A stretch of 64,000 nucleotides of DNA from Aristolochia californica (lineage: Eukaryota; Streptophyta; Magnoliopsida; Piperales; Aristolochiaceae), in the NCBI GenBank assembly GCA_029961685.1, contig JARWKL010000008.1, positions 24,935,119 to 24,999,118 of the forward strand, read 5' to 3'. The translations under genes and the position numbers were made by a program. Positions 13,601 through 27,700 of this stretch are shown here, one piece after another. The notes under the pieces are model-generated. The model was not told the origin of the DNA and searched no databases. It saw only the letters and a list, made by a program, of their open reading frames with translations. How positions within the stretch are numbered: position 1 is the stretch's first letter; every line of letters starts with the position of its first letter.

Positions 13601-16600
13601 TAAGTTAACGTGTGGTTGGATATTTAAAAGAGCCAAACAACCCACTCTTTGCCGATCCTTAAAAGTCACAGATCCTTTTTGGAATTATCTCTCTCAGCAG
13701 TTGAGCATTTCCATTTTGGAAGTTCAAATTTTTTTTCATTTCCAAACTTGAGTTTTGAGTTTTCACTCTCCCATTTTTCTCGTAAACAAAAAAAGATATA
13801 TGGCAAATAGATCACAAGAAAATGAAAATTTTAGTGATTATGTATATGAAAACAATTGAAAACTATGATAAATGTCAGTGAAAAAAATTATTTCAGGCAT
13901 AAAAATGAACTCAAAAGTTTTGTTCTCTTTGTATGGGAAACTCCACTAGTACATTCCCTAATAGCTTGGTGAAATTTTAAAGGAAAGTGACTTCTAACTA
14001 ATCCTAACATGTTTTAAATGTGGTGGATATGCATGCCAGAAACATGTTGAGGATGCAAGTGACCTAATGATCCAAAACTTTTAAGGACTAGAAAAAATTA
14101 AATTCTCAAGATAACGTGTGGTTGGATATTTACCAGAGCCAAACGACTCACTCTTTACCCATCCTTAAAAATCAGAGATACTTTTTTAAATTATCTCTCT
14201 CTCCATTTGTGCATTTCCATTGTGGATGTTCAAATTTTTTTTCAGATCCAAACTTGAGTTTTCACACTGCCATTTTTCTCATAAACAAAAAATATTTAAG
14301 GCAAATAGATCACAACAAAATGAAAATTTCAGAATTTAAGTATGCAAAAAAATTTGAAAACGACAATAAATGTAAGTGAAGAAAATTATTTCAGAACTAA
14401 AAATGAACTCCAAATTTTTGTTATCAATGTTTGGGAAATTCCACTAGTACAAGCCCTAATAGCTTGGTGGAATTTTATAGGAAAGAGACTTCTCACTGAT
14501 CCTAACATGTTTTAAATGTGGTGTATATGCATGCCAAAGACATGTTCAGGATGCAAGTCACCTAATGATCCAAAAAATTCGATTAGAGAAAATCAAATTC
14601 TTAAGTTAACGTGTGGTTGGGTATTTACCATAGCCAAACAACCCTCTCTTTGCCTATCCTTAAAAATCTCAGATGCTTTATTGAAGTATCTCTCTCAACA
14701 TTTGTGCATTTCCATTTTGGATGTTCAGTTTTTTTTTTCAGATCAAAACTTGAGTTTTTACTCTCCCATTTTTCTCGTAAACAAAAAAGATATTCGTCAA
14801 ACAGATCACATCAAAATGTAAATTTTAGAGTTCATGTATGCAAACAAATTTGAAAACTATAATAAATGTAAGAGAAGAAAATTATTTCGCGCACTAAAAA
14901 TGAACTCCAAAGTTTTGTTATCCATGTTTGGGAAATTCCTCTAATACAACCCGTAATAGCTTGGAGGAATTTTATGGGAAAAAGACTTCTAACTAATCGT
15001 AACAAGTTTAAAATGTGGTGGATATGCATGCCAGAAACATGTTGAGGATGCGAGTGACATAATGATCCAAAAATTTCAAGGAGTAGAGAAAATTAAATTC
15101 TCCAGTTAATGTGAGGTTGAATTTTACCAGAGCCCAACAACCCACTCTTTGCCTATCCTTAAAAATCACAGATTCTTTTTATAAATTATCTCTGTCTGCA
15201 TTTGTGCATTTCCATATTGGTTGTTCAAATTTTTTTTCAGATACAAACTTAACTTTTCACTCTCCTTTTTTTCTCGTAAACAAAAAAGATATAAGGCAAA
15301 AAGATCGCAACAAAAAGAAAATTTTAGAGTTCATGTATAGAAAAAAATTTAAAAACTATAATAAATGTAAGTGAAGAAAATTATTTCATGCACTAAAAAT
15401 GAACTCAAAAATTTTGTTATCCATGTATGGGAAATTCCACTAGTACAACCCCTAATAGCTTGGTTGAATTTTATAAGAAAGACACTTCTATCTGATCCTA
15501 ACACGTTTTAAATGTGGTGGATATGCAAGCCAGAAACATGTTGAGGATGCAAGTGACGTAATGATCCAAACTTTTCAAGGAGTAGAAAAAACTAAATTCT
15601 CAAGTTAACTTGTGGTAGGATATTTACCGGAGCCAAACAACCCACTCCTTGCTTATCCTTAAAAACCACAGATACTTTTTGGAATAATCGCTCTCGGCAT
15701 TTTACCATTTCCGTGTTAGATGTTCAAATTTTTTTTCAGAACGAAACTTGAATTTTCTCTCTCCCATTTTTCTCGTAAAAAAAAAAAGATATAAGGCAAA
15801 TAGATCGCATCAAAATGATAATTTTAGAGTTCATGTATGCAAAAAAACTTGAAAACTATAATAAATGTAAGTGAAGAAAATTATTTCACGCGCTAAAAAT
15901 GAACTCTAAAGTTTTATTATCCATGTTTGGGAAATTCCACTAGTACAACCCCTCATAGCTTGGAGGAATTTTATAGGAAAGAGACTTCTAACTGATCCTA
16001 ACATGTTTCAAATGTGGTGGATATGCATGCCAGAAACATGTTGAGGATGCAAGTGACCTAATGATCCAAAAATTTCAAGGAGTAGAAAAAATTAAATTCT
16101 CATGTTAAAGTGTGGTTGGATATTTACCAGAGTCAAACAACCCACTCTTTGCCTATCCTTAAAAATCACAGATACTTTTTGTAATTATCTCTCTCAGTAT
16201 TTGGGCATTTCATTTTTTGGATGTTAAAATTTTTTTTCACTTCCAAACTTGAGTTTTCTCTCCCATTTTTTCGTAAATAAAAAGGATTTAATGCAAATAG
16301 ATCTCAGCAAAATGAAAATTTTGGAGTTCATGTATGGAAAAAAATTTGAAAACCATAATAAATGTCAGTGAAGAAAATTATTTAATGCTCTAAAAATGAA
16401 CTCAGAAATTTTGTTATCCATGTATGGGAAATTCTACCAGTACAACCCCTAATAGCTTGGATGAATTTTATAGGAAAGAGACTTTTAACTTATCCTAACT
16501 GGTTTAAATGTAGTGGATAAGGATGCCAGAAACATGTTGAGGATGCAAGTGACCTAATGATCCAAAAATTTCTAGGATTAGAAAAAATTAAATTTACCAG

Positions 16601-19600
16601 TTAATGTGAGGTTGGATATTTACCAGAGCCAAACAACCCACTCTTTGCCTATCCTTAAAAATCATAGATACTTTTTGAAATTATTTATTTCTTCATTTTT
16701 GCATTTTCATTTTGGAAGTTGCGGAGGCAAGTGACCTAATGATCCAAAAATTTCAAGGAGTAGAGAAAATTAAATTCTGAAGTTAATGTGTGGTTGGATA
16801 TTTAACAGAGCCTAACAACCCACTCTTTGCCTATCCTAAAAAATCACAGATACTTTTTGGAATTATCTTTCTCAGCATTTGTGCATTTCCATTTTGGATG
16901 TTAAAATTTTTTTTCATATCCAAACTTGAGTTTCACTCTCCCATTTTTCTCGTAAACAAAAAAGATATAAGGCAAATAGATCGCAACAAAATGAAAATTT
17001 TCGAGTTCATGTATTGTGAAAACATTGAAAACTATAATAAATATAAGTGAAGAAAATTATTTCATGCACTAAAAATTAACTCATAAGTTTTGTTCTCCAT
17101 GTTTGGGAATTCCACTAGTACAACCCCTAATAGCTTGGTGGAATTTTATAGGACAGAGACTTCTAACTGATCCTAACTTGTTTTAAATGAGGTGGATATG
17201 CATGCCAGAAACATGTTGAGGATGCAAGTGACCTAATGATCCAAAAATTTCATGGAGTAGAAAAAAGTAAATTCTCAAGTAAACCTGTGGTGCGATATTT
17301 TCTAGAACCAAACAACTCTTTGCCTTTCCTTAAAAATCACTGATACTTTTTGAAATTATCTATCTCAGCATTTGTGCATTTCCATTTTGGATGTTGAAAT
17401 TTTTTTTCAGATCCAAAGTTGAGTTTTCACTCTCCCATTTTTCTCGTAAGCAAAAAAGATATAAGGCAAATAGATCGCAACAAAATGAAAATTTTAGAGT
17501 TCATGTATTGAAAAAAATTTGAAAACTTAAATAAATGTAAGTGAAGAAAATTATTTCATGCACTAAAACTGAACTCCAAAATTTTGTTCTTCTTGTTTGG
17601 GAAATTCCACTAGTACAACCCCTAATAGCTTGGTGGAATTTTATAGGAAAGAGACTTCTAACTGATCTGAACATGTTTTAAATGTGGTGGATATGCATGC
17701 CAGAAACATGTTGAGGATGCAAGTGACCTAATGATCCAAAAATTTCAAGGAGTAGAAAAAATTAAATTCTCATGTTAATGTGTGGTTGGATATTTACCAG
17801 AGCCAAACAACCCACTCTTTGCCTATCTTTAAAAATCATAGATACTTTTTGGAATTATCTCTCTCGGCATTTGTGCATTTCATTTTTAAGATTTTCAATT
17901 TTTTTTTCACATCCAAACTTGAGTTTTTTCTCTTCCATTTTTTTCATAAACAAAAAAGATATAATGCAAATAGATCTATACAAAATGAAAATTTTGGAGT
18001 TCATGTATGGAAAAAAATTTGAAAACTAAAACAAATGTAAGTAAAGAAATTTTTTTCATCCTCTAAAAATGACCTCCCAAGTTTTGATATCCATGTATGG
18101 GAAATTCCATTAATACAACCCCAAATAGCTTGGTTGAATTATATAGGAATGAGACTTCTAACTGATCCTAACACGTTTTAAATGTGGTGGATATGCATGC
18201 CAGAAACATGTTGAGGATGCAAGTGACCTAATGATCCAAAAATTTCAAGGTGTATAAAAAATTAAATTCTCCAGTTAATGTGAGGTTGGATAATTACCAG
18301 AGCCAAACAACCCACTCTTTGGCTATCCTTAAAAATCACAGATACTTTTTGAAATTATCTCTCTCTGCATTTGTGCATTTCCAGTTTTGATGTTCAAATT
18401 TTTTTTCAGATACAAACTTGAGTTTTCACTCTCCCATTTTTCTTGTAAACAAAAAAGATATGAGGCAAATAGATCGCAACAAAATGAAAATTTTAGAGTT
18501 CATGTATGCAAAAAAATTTGAAAACTAAAATAAATGTAAGTCAAGAAAATTATTTCACGCACTAAAAATGAACTCCAAAGTTTTGTTCTCTTTTTATGGG
18601 AAACTCCACTAGTACATCCCCTAATAGCTAGGTGGAATTTTAAAGGAAAGAGACTTCTAACTGATCCTAACATGTTTCAAATGCGGTAGATATGAATGCC
18701 AGACACATGTTGAGCACTCAAGTGACCTAATGATCCAAAAATTTCAAGGAGTAGAAAAAATTAAATTCTCATGTTAATGTGTGGTTGGATATTTACCAGA
18801 GTCAAACAACCCACTCTTTGCCTATCCTTAAAAATCATAGATACTTTTTGGAATTATCTCTCTCTACATTTGTGCATTTCATTTTTCGGATGTTCAAATT
18901 TTTTTTCAAATCCAAACTTGAGTTTTCACTCTCCCTTTCTTTTCGTAAACAAAAAAGATATGAGGCAAATAGATCTCAAAAAAATGAAAAATTTAGAGTT
19001 ATTGTATGGAAAAAATAATGAAAACTATAATAAATGTAAGTTAAGAAAATTATTTCATGCACTAAAAATGAACTCCAAAGTTTTGTTATCCATGTATGGG
19101 AAATTCCACAAGTACAACCCCTAATAACTTGTAGGAATTTTATTGGAAAGAGTCTTCCAACTGATCCTAACATGTATTAAATGTGGTGGATATGCATGCC
19201 AGAAAAAGGTTGAGGATGCAAGTGACCTAATGATCCAAAAATTTCAAGGAGTAGTAAAAATTAAATTCTTTAGTTAATGTGAGTTGGATATTTACCAGAC
19301 CCAAACAACCCACTATTTCCCTATCCTTAAAAACCACGGATACTTTTTTGAATTATCTCTCTCAACATTTGTGCATTTCCATTTTGGATGTTCAAATTTT
19401 TTTTTAATCCAAACTTGAATTTTCACTCTCACTTTTTTCTCGTCAACAAAAAAGATATATTGAAAATAGATCACAATCAAATGAAAATTATAGAGTTCAT
19501 GTATGCAAAAAAATTAGAAAACTGTAATAGATGTAAGTGAAAAAAATTATTTCATGCAGTAAAAATCAATTCCAAAGTTTTGTTCTCCTTGTTTGGGAAA

Positions 19601-21758
19601 TTCCACTAGTCCTACCCCTAATAGCTTGGTGGAATTTTATAGGAGAGAGACTTCTAACTTATCCTAACATGTGTTTAAATGTGGTGGATATGCATGCCAG
19701 AAACATGTTGAGGATGCAAGTGACCTAATGATCCAAAAATTTCAAGGAGTAGAAAAAAGTAAATTCTCAAGTTAACGTGTGGTTGGATATTTACGAGATC
19801 AAAACAACCCACTCTTTGCCAAACCTTAAAAATCATGGATATTTTTTGGAATTATCTCTCTCAGCATTTGTGCATTTCCATTTTGGATGTTCAATTTTTT
19901 TTCAAACCCAAGCTTGAGTTTTCACCCTCCCATTTTTCTCGTAAACAAAAAAGATATAAGGCAAATAGATCACAACGAAATGAAACTTTTAGAGCTTATG
20001 TATCCAAAAAATTTTAAAATTATAATAAATGTAAGTGAAGAAAATTATTTCATGCACTAAAAATGAACTCCAAAGTTTTTTTATCCATGTTTGGGAAATT
20101 CTACTAGTGCAACCGGTAATAGCTTGGTGGAATTCCATAGGAAAGAGACTTCTAGCAGATCCTAACATGTTTTAAATGTGGTGGATATACATGCTAGAAA
20201 CATGTTGAGGAAGCAAGTGACCTAATTATCATAAAATTTCAAGGAGTATAAAATATTAAATTCTCAAGTTAACTTGTGGTTGGATATTTACCAGAGCCAA
20301 ACAACCCACTCTTTGCCTATCCTTAAAAATCATAGATACTTTTTGGAATTATCTCTCACAGCATTTGTTCATTTCTATTTTGGATGTTCAAATTTTTTTT
20401 CAGATACAAACTTACACTCTACCATTTTTATCGTAAACAAAAAAGATAAAAGGCAAACAGAACACAACAAAATGAAAATTTTAGGGTTTATGTTTGAAAA
20501 AAAATTTCAGACTATAATAAATGTAAGTGAAGAAAATTATTTCATGCATTAAAAGTGAACTCCAAAGTTTTGTTATCCATTTTTTGGAAATTCCACTAGT
20601 ACAACCCCTAATAGCTTGGTGGAATTTTATTGGAAAGTAACTTCTAACTGATCGTAACATGTTTTAAATGTGGTGGATATGCATGCCAAAAACATGTTGA
20701 GGATGCAAATGACCTAATGATCCAAAAATTTTAAGGAGAAGAGAAAATTAAATTTTGAAGTTAACGTGTGGTTGGATATTTTCCAGAGCCAAACAACCTA
20801 CTCTTTGCCTATCCTTAAAAATCACATATACTTTTTGGAATTATCTCTCTTAGCATTTGTGCATTTCGATTTTGGATGTTTAATTTTTTTTTTTCAAATA
20901 CAAACTTGTGTTTTCACTCTCCCATTTTTCTCGTAAACAAAAAAGATATAAGGCAAATAGATCAAAACAAAATAAAAATTTTAGAGTTTATGTATGCAAA
21001 AAAAATGGAAAACTTTAATAAATGTAAGTGAAGAAAATGATTTCATGCACAAAAAATGAACTCCAAAGTTTTGTTATCCATGTTTGGGAAAGTCCACCAG
21101 TACAACCCCTAATAGATTCCTGGAATTTAAAATGAAAGAGATTTTTAACTGATCTTAACATGATTTAAATGTGGTGGATATGCATGCCAGAAACATGTTG
21201 AGGATGTAAGTGACCAAATGATCCAAAAATTTCAAGGAGTACAAAAAATTAAATTCTCCAGTTAATATGAGGTTGGATATTTACCAGAGCCAAACAACCC
21301 ACTCTTTGCCTATCCTTAAAAATCACAGATACTTTTTTGAAAATATCTCTCTGAGCATTTGTGCATTTCTATTTTGGATGTTCAAATTTTTTTCAGATAC
21401 AAACTTGAGTTTTCACTCTCCCATTTTTCTCGTAAACAAAAAGATATAAGGCAAATAGATCGCAACAAAATGAAAATTTTAGAGTTCATATATTGAAATT
21501 TTTTTGTAAACTATAATAAATGTAAGTGAAGAAAATTATTTCATGCACAAAAAATGAACTCCAAAGTTTAGTTCTCCATGTATGGGAAATTCCGCTAGTA
21601 CAACCCCTAATAGCTAGGTGTAATTTTATAGGAAAGGTACTTCTAACTGATCCTAACATGTTTTAAATGTGGTGGATCTGCATGCCAGAGACATGTTGAG
21701 GATGCAAGTGACCTAATGATCCAAAAATTTCAAGCAGTAGAAAATATTAAATTCTCAA
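10615..21758. repeat. HOR block B: 11,144 bp copy of the 24-type higher-order repeat
   Basis: Phase marks and types: T1 10615, T2 11114, T3 11604, T4 12103, T5 12607, T6 13105, T7 13604, T8 14110, T9 14605, T10 15105, T11 15604, T12 16104, T13 16600 (extended by about 181 bp), T14/T15 chimera 17279, T16 17774, T17/T18 chimera 18274, T19 18773, T20 19273, T21 19771, T22 20268, T23 20760, T24 21261. Compared with block C it lacks two unit equivalents, each lost in register inside a chimeric unit. In a 165 bp hand alignment of the T3 units (11604 against 22759) I counted 4 mismatches, so copies B and C are close relatives. T6 resembles T1, and T7 resembles T2, which suggests an older duplication inside the HOR. 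Confidence 0.82.
16600..17278. repeat. Extended T13 unit with ~181 bp tract from a T3/T4-type source
   Basis: This unit starts as T13. At 16718-16721 (GTTG) it jumps to text found at the T3/T4 boundary (CGGAGGCAAGTGACC, then AGAGCCTAACAACCC and the TTATCTTTCTCAGC variant), and a second phase mark falls at 16782. Between about 16,920 and 16,985 it returns in register to T13 text (TTTTCGAGTTCATGTATTG). The net gain is about 181 bp. Block A (5132) and block C (27756) have a normal-length T13, so the insertion is specific to block B. Confidence 0.78.
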
Positions 21759-24700
21759 GTTAATGTGTGGTTGGATATTTACTAGAGCCAGACAACCCTC
21801 TCTTTGCCTATCCTAAAAAATCACAGATACTTTTATGAATTATCTCTCTCAGCATTTGTGCATTTCCATTTTCGATGTTCAAATTATTTTTCAGATCCAA
21901 ACATGAGTTTTCACTCTTCTATTTTTCTCATAAACCAAAAAGATATAAGGCAAATTGATCTCAACAAAGTGAAAATTTTAGAGTATATGAATAAAAAAAA
22001 ATTTGAAAACTCTAATAAATGTAAGTGAAGAAAATTATTTCATTCACTAAAACTGAACTCCAAAATTTTGTTATCCATGTTTGGGAAATTCCACTACTCC
22101 AACCCCTAATAGCTTGGTGGAATTTTACAGGAAAGAGACTTCTAACTGATCCTAACATGTTTTAAATGTGGTGGATATGCATGCCAGAAACATGTTGAGG
22201 ATGCAAGTAACCTAATGATCCAAAAATTTCAAGGAGGAGAGAAAATTAAATTCTTAAGTTAACGTGTGGTTGGATATTTAACTGAGCCAAACAACCCACT
22301 CTTTGTCGATCCTTAAAAGTCACAGATACTTTTTGGAATTATCTCTCTCAGCAGTTGACCATTTCCATTTTGGAAGTTCAAATTTTTTTTCATATCCTAA
22401 CTTGAGTTTTGAGTTTTCACTCTCCCATTTTTCTCGTAAACAAAAAAGATATGGCAAATAAAACACAAGAAAATGAAAATTTTAGAGATTATGTATATGA
22501 AAACAATTGAAAACTATAATAAATGTCAGTGAAGAAAATTATTTCAGGCACTAAAAATGAACTCCAAAGTTTTGTTGTCTTTGTATGGGAAACTCCACTA
22601 GTACATCCCCTAATAGCTTGGTGGAATTTTAAAGGAAAGAGACTTCTAACTGATCCTAACATGTTTTAAATGTGGTGGATATGCATGCCAGAAACATGTT
22701 GAGGTTGCAAGTGATCTAATGATCCAAAAATTTCGAGTAGAAAAAATTAAATTCACAAGATAACTTGTGGTTGGATATTTACCAGAGCCAAACAACCCAC
22801 TCTTTGCGTATCCTTAAAAATCACAGATACTTTTTGGAATTTTCTCACTCAGCATTTATGAATTTCCATTTTGGATGTTCAATTTTTTTTTCAGATCCAA
22901 ACTTGAGTTTTCACTCTCCCTTTTTCCTGGTAAACGAAAAAGTTATAAGGGAAATAAATCACAACAAAATGAAAATTTTAGAGTTTATGAATGAAAAAAA
23001 ATTTGAAACCATTAATAAAAGTGAGTGCAGAAATTTATTTCACGCACTCAAAATGAAATCCAAAGTTTTGTGGTCCATGTTAGGGAAATTCCACTAGTCC
23101 AACCCCTAACAGCTTGGTGGAATTTTATAGGAAAGAGACTTCTAATAGATCCTAACATGTTTAAAATATGGTGGATATGCATGCGAGAAACATGTTGAGG
23201 AGGCAAGTGACCTAATGATCCAAAAATTCAAGGAGTAGAGAAAATTAAATTCTGAAGTTAACGTGTGGTTGGATATTTACCAAAGCCTAACAACCCACTC
23301 TTTGCCTGTCCTAAAAAATCACAGATACTTTTTGGAATTATCTTTCTCAGCATTTGTGCATTTCCATTTATGATGTTAAAATTTTTTTTCAGATCCAAAC
23401 TTGAGTTTTCACTCTCCCATTTTTCTTGGAAACAAAAAAGATATAAGGCTAATAGATCATAACAAAATGAAAATTTTAGAGTTTATGTATGCAAAAAATA
23501 AAATTAAATTAAAACTATACTAAATTTAAGTGAATAAAATTATTTAACGCACTAAAAATGAACTCCAAAGTTTTGTTATCCATGTTTGGGAAATTCCATT
23601 AGTACAACCCCAAATAGCTTTGTGGAATTTTATAGGAAAGAGACATCTAACTGATCCTAGCATGTTTTAAATGTGGTGGATATGCTTGCCATAAACATGT
23701 TCAGGATGCAGGTGACCTAATAATCCAAAAAATTCAAGGAGTAGGGAAAATTAAATTCTAAAGTTAACGTGTGGTTGGATATTTAATAGAGCCACACAAC
23801 CCACTCTTTGCCGAACCTTAAAAGTCAGCGATACGTTTTGGAATTATCTCTCTCAGCAGTTGACCATTTCCATTTTGGAAGTTCTATTTTTTTTTCAAAT
23901 CCAAACTTGAGTTTTCACTCTCCCATTTTTCTCATAAAAAAAAAAGATAGAAGGCAAATAAATCGAAACAAAAAGAAAATTTTAGAGTTCATCTATACAA
24001 AAAATTTGAAAACTATAATAAATGTAAGTGAATAAAATTATTTCATGCACTAAAAATGAATTCCAAAGTTTTCTACACCATGTTTGGGAAATTCCACTCG
24101 TTCAACCCCAAATAGCTTGGTGGAATTTTATAGGAAAGAGACTTCTTACTAATCCTAACATGTTTTAAATGTGGTGTATATGCATGTCAGAAACATGTTG
24201 AGGATGCAAGTGACCTAATGATCCAAAAATTTCAAGCAATAGAAAAAATTAAATTCTCAAGTTAATGCGTGGTTGGATATTTACTAGAGCCACACAACCC
24301 TCTCTTTGCCTATCCTAAAAAATCACAGATACTTTTTTGAATTATCTCTCTCAGCATTTGTACATTTCCATTTTGGATGTTCAAATTTTTTTTCAGCTCC
24401 AAACTTGAGTTTTCCATCTCCCATTTTTCTCATAAACCAAAAAGATATAAGGCAAATTGATCTCAACAAAATGAAAATTTTAGAGTTTATGAATGCAAAA
24501 AAATTTGAAATCTATAATAAATGTAAGTGAAGAAAATTATTTCATTCACTAAAACTGAACTCCAAAGTTTTGTTATCCATGTTTGGGAAATTCCACTACT
24601 CCAACCCCTAATAGCTTGGTGGAATTTTATAGGAAAGAGACGTCTAACTGATCCTAAAATGTTTTAAATGTGGTGGATATGCATGTCAGAAACATGTTGA

Positions 24701-27700
24701 GGATGCAAGTAACCTAATGATCCAAAAAATTCGAGTAGAGAAAATTAAATTCTTAAGTTAACGTGTGGTTGGATATTTAAAACAGCCAAACAACCCACTC
24801 TTTGCCGATCCTTAAAAGTCACAGATCCTTTTTGGAATTATCTCTCTCAGAAGTTGAGCATTTCCATTTTTGAAGTTCAAATTTTTTTTCGTTTCCAAAC
24901 TTGTGTTTTGAGTTTTCACTCTCCCATTTTTCTCGTAAACAAAAAAAGATATATGGCAAATAGATCACAAGAAAATGAAAATTTTAGTGATTATGTATAT
25001 GAAAACAATTGAAAACTATGATAAATGTCAGTGAAGAAAATTATTTCAGTCATAAAAAAGAACTCAAAAATTTTGTTCTCTTTGTATGGGAAACTCCACT
25101 AGTACATCCCCTAATAGCTTGGTGAAATTTTAAAGGAAAGTGACTTTCAACTGATCCTAACATGTTTTAAATGTGGTGGATATGCATGCCAGAAACATGT
25201 TGAGGATGCAAGTGACCTAATCATCCAAAAATTTCAAGGAGTAGAAAAATTAAATTCTCAAGATAACGTGTGGTTGGATATTTACCAGAGCCAAACGACT
25301 CACTCTTTACCCATCCTTAAAAATCACAGATACTTTTTTATATTATCTCTCTCTCTCCATTTGTGCATTTCCATTGTGGATGTTCAAATTTTTTTTCAGA
25401 TCCAAACTTGAGTTTTCACACTCCTATTTTTCTCACAAACAAAAAATATTTAAGGCAAATAGATCACAACAAAATGAAAATTTCAGAATTTAAGTATGCA
25501 AAAAAATTTGAAAACGACAATAAATGTAAGTGAAGAAAATTATTTCAGCACTAAAAATGAACTCCAAATTTTTGTTATCAATGTTTGGGAAATTCCACTA
25601 GTACAAGCCCTAATAGCTTGGTGGAATTTTATAGGAAAGAGACTTCTCACTGATCCTAACATGTTTTAAATGTTGTGGATATGCATGCCAAAGACATGTT
25701 CAGGATGCAAGTAACCTAATGATCCAAAAAATTCGATTAGAGGAAATCAAATTCTTAAGTTAACGTGTGGTTGGGTATTTACCATAGCCAAACAACCCTC
25801 TCTTTGCCTATCCTTAAAAATCACAGATGCTTTATTCAAGTATCTCTCTCAACATTTGTGCATTTCCATTTTGGATGTTCAGTTTTTTTTTCAGATCAAA
25901 ACTTGAGTTTTTACTCTCCCATTTTTCTCGTAAACAAAAAAGATATTCGTCAAATAGATCACATCAAAATGTAAATTTTAGAGTTCATGTATGGAAACAA
26001 ATTTGAAAACTATAATAAACGTAAGTGAAGAAAATTATTTCGCGCACTAAAAATGAACTCCAAAGTTTTGTTATCTATGTTTGGGAAATTCCTCTAATAC
26101 AACCCGTAATAGCTTGGAGGAATTTTATGGGAAAAAGACTTCTAACTAATCGTAACATGTTTTAAATGTGGTGGATATGCATGCTAGAAACATGTTGAGG
26201 ATGCAACTGACCTAATGATCCAAAAATTTCAATGAGTAGAAAAAATTAAATTCTCCAGTTAATGTGAGGTTAGATATTTACCAGAACCCAACAACCCACT
26301 CTTTGCCTATCTTTAAAAATCACAGATTCTTTTTATAAATTATCTCTGTCTGCATTTTTGCATTTCCATTTTGGTTGTTCAAATTTTTTTTCAGATACAA
26401 ACTTGACTTTTCACTCTCCTTTTTTTCTCGTAAACAAAAAAGATATAAGGCAAAAAGATCGCAACAAAAAGAAAATTTTAGAGTTCATGTATAGAAAAAT
26501 TTTTGAAAACTATAATAAATGTAAGTGAAGAAAATTATTTCATGCACTAAAAATGAACTTGAAAGTTTTGTTATCCATGTGTGGGAAATGCCACTAGTAC
26601 AACCCCTAATAGCTTGGTTGAATTTTATAGGAAAGACACTTCTATCTGATCCTAACACATTTTAAATGTGGTGGATATGCAAGCCAGAAACATGTTGAGG
26701 ATGCACGTGACATAATGATGAAAAATTTTCAAGGAGAAGAAAAAACTAAATTCTCAAGTTAACTTGTGGTAGGATATTTACCGGAGCCAAACAACCCAAT
26801 CTTTGCTTATCCTTAAAAACCATAGATACTTTTTGCAATAATCTCTCTCAACATTTTACCATTTCCATTTTAGATGTTCAATTTTTTTTTCAGATCGAAA
26901 CTTGAGTTTTCTCTCTCCCATTTTTCTCGTAAACAAAAAAGATATAAGGCAAATAGATCGCATCAAAATGAAAATTTTAGAGTTCTTGTATGCAAAAAAA
27001 CTTGAAAACTATAATAAATGTAAGTGAAGAAAATTATTTCACGCACTAAAAATGAACTCTAATGTTTTGTTATCCATGTTTGGAAAATTCCACTAGTGCA
27101 ACCCCTAATAGCTTGGTGGAATTTTATAGGAAAGAGACTTCTAACTGATCCTAAAATGTTTCAAATGTGGTGGATATGCATGAACGAAACATGTTGAGGA
27201 TGCAAGTGACCTAATGATCCAAAAATTTCAAGGAGTAGAAAAAATTAAATTCACATGTTAAAATGTGGTTGGATATTTACCAGAGTCAAACAACCCACTC
27301 TTTGCCTATCCTTAAAAATCATAGATACTTTTTGTAATTATCTCTCTCAGTATTTGTGCATTTCATTTTTTGGATGTTAAAATTTTTTTTCACTTCCAAA
27401 CTTGAGTTTTCTCTCTCCCATTTTGTCGTAAAAAAAAAGGATCTAATGCAAATAGATCTCAACAAAATGAAAATTTTGGAGTTCATGTATGGAAAAAAAT
27501 TTGAAAACTATAATAAATGTAAGTGAAGAAAATTATTTCTTGCTCTAAATATGAACTCAAAAGTTTTGTTACCCATGTATGGGAAATTCTACTAGTACAA
27601 CCCCTAATAGCTTGGATGAATTTTATAGGAAAGAGACTTTTAACTTATCCTAACTGGTTTTAAATGTAGTGGATAAGCATGCCAGAAACATGTTGAGGAT

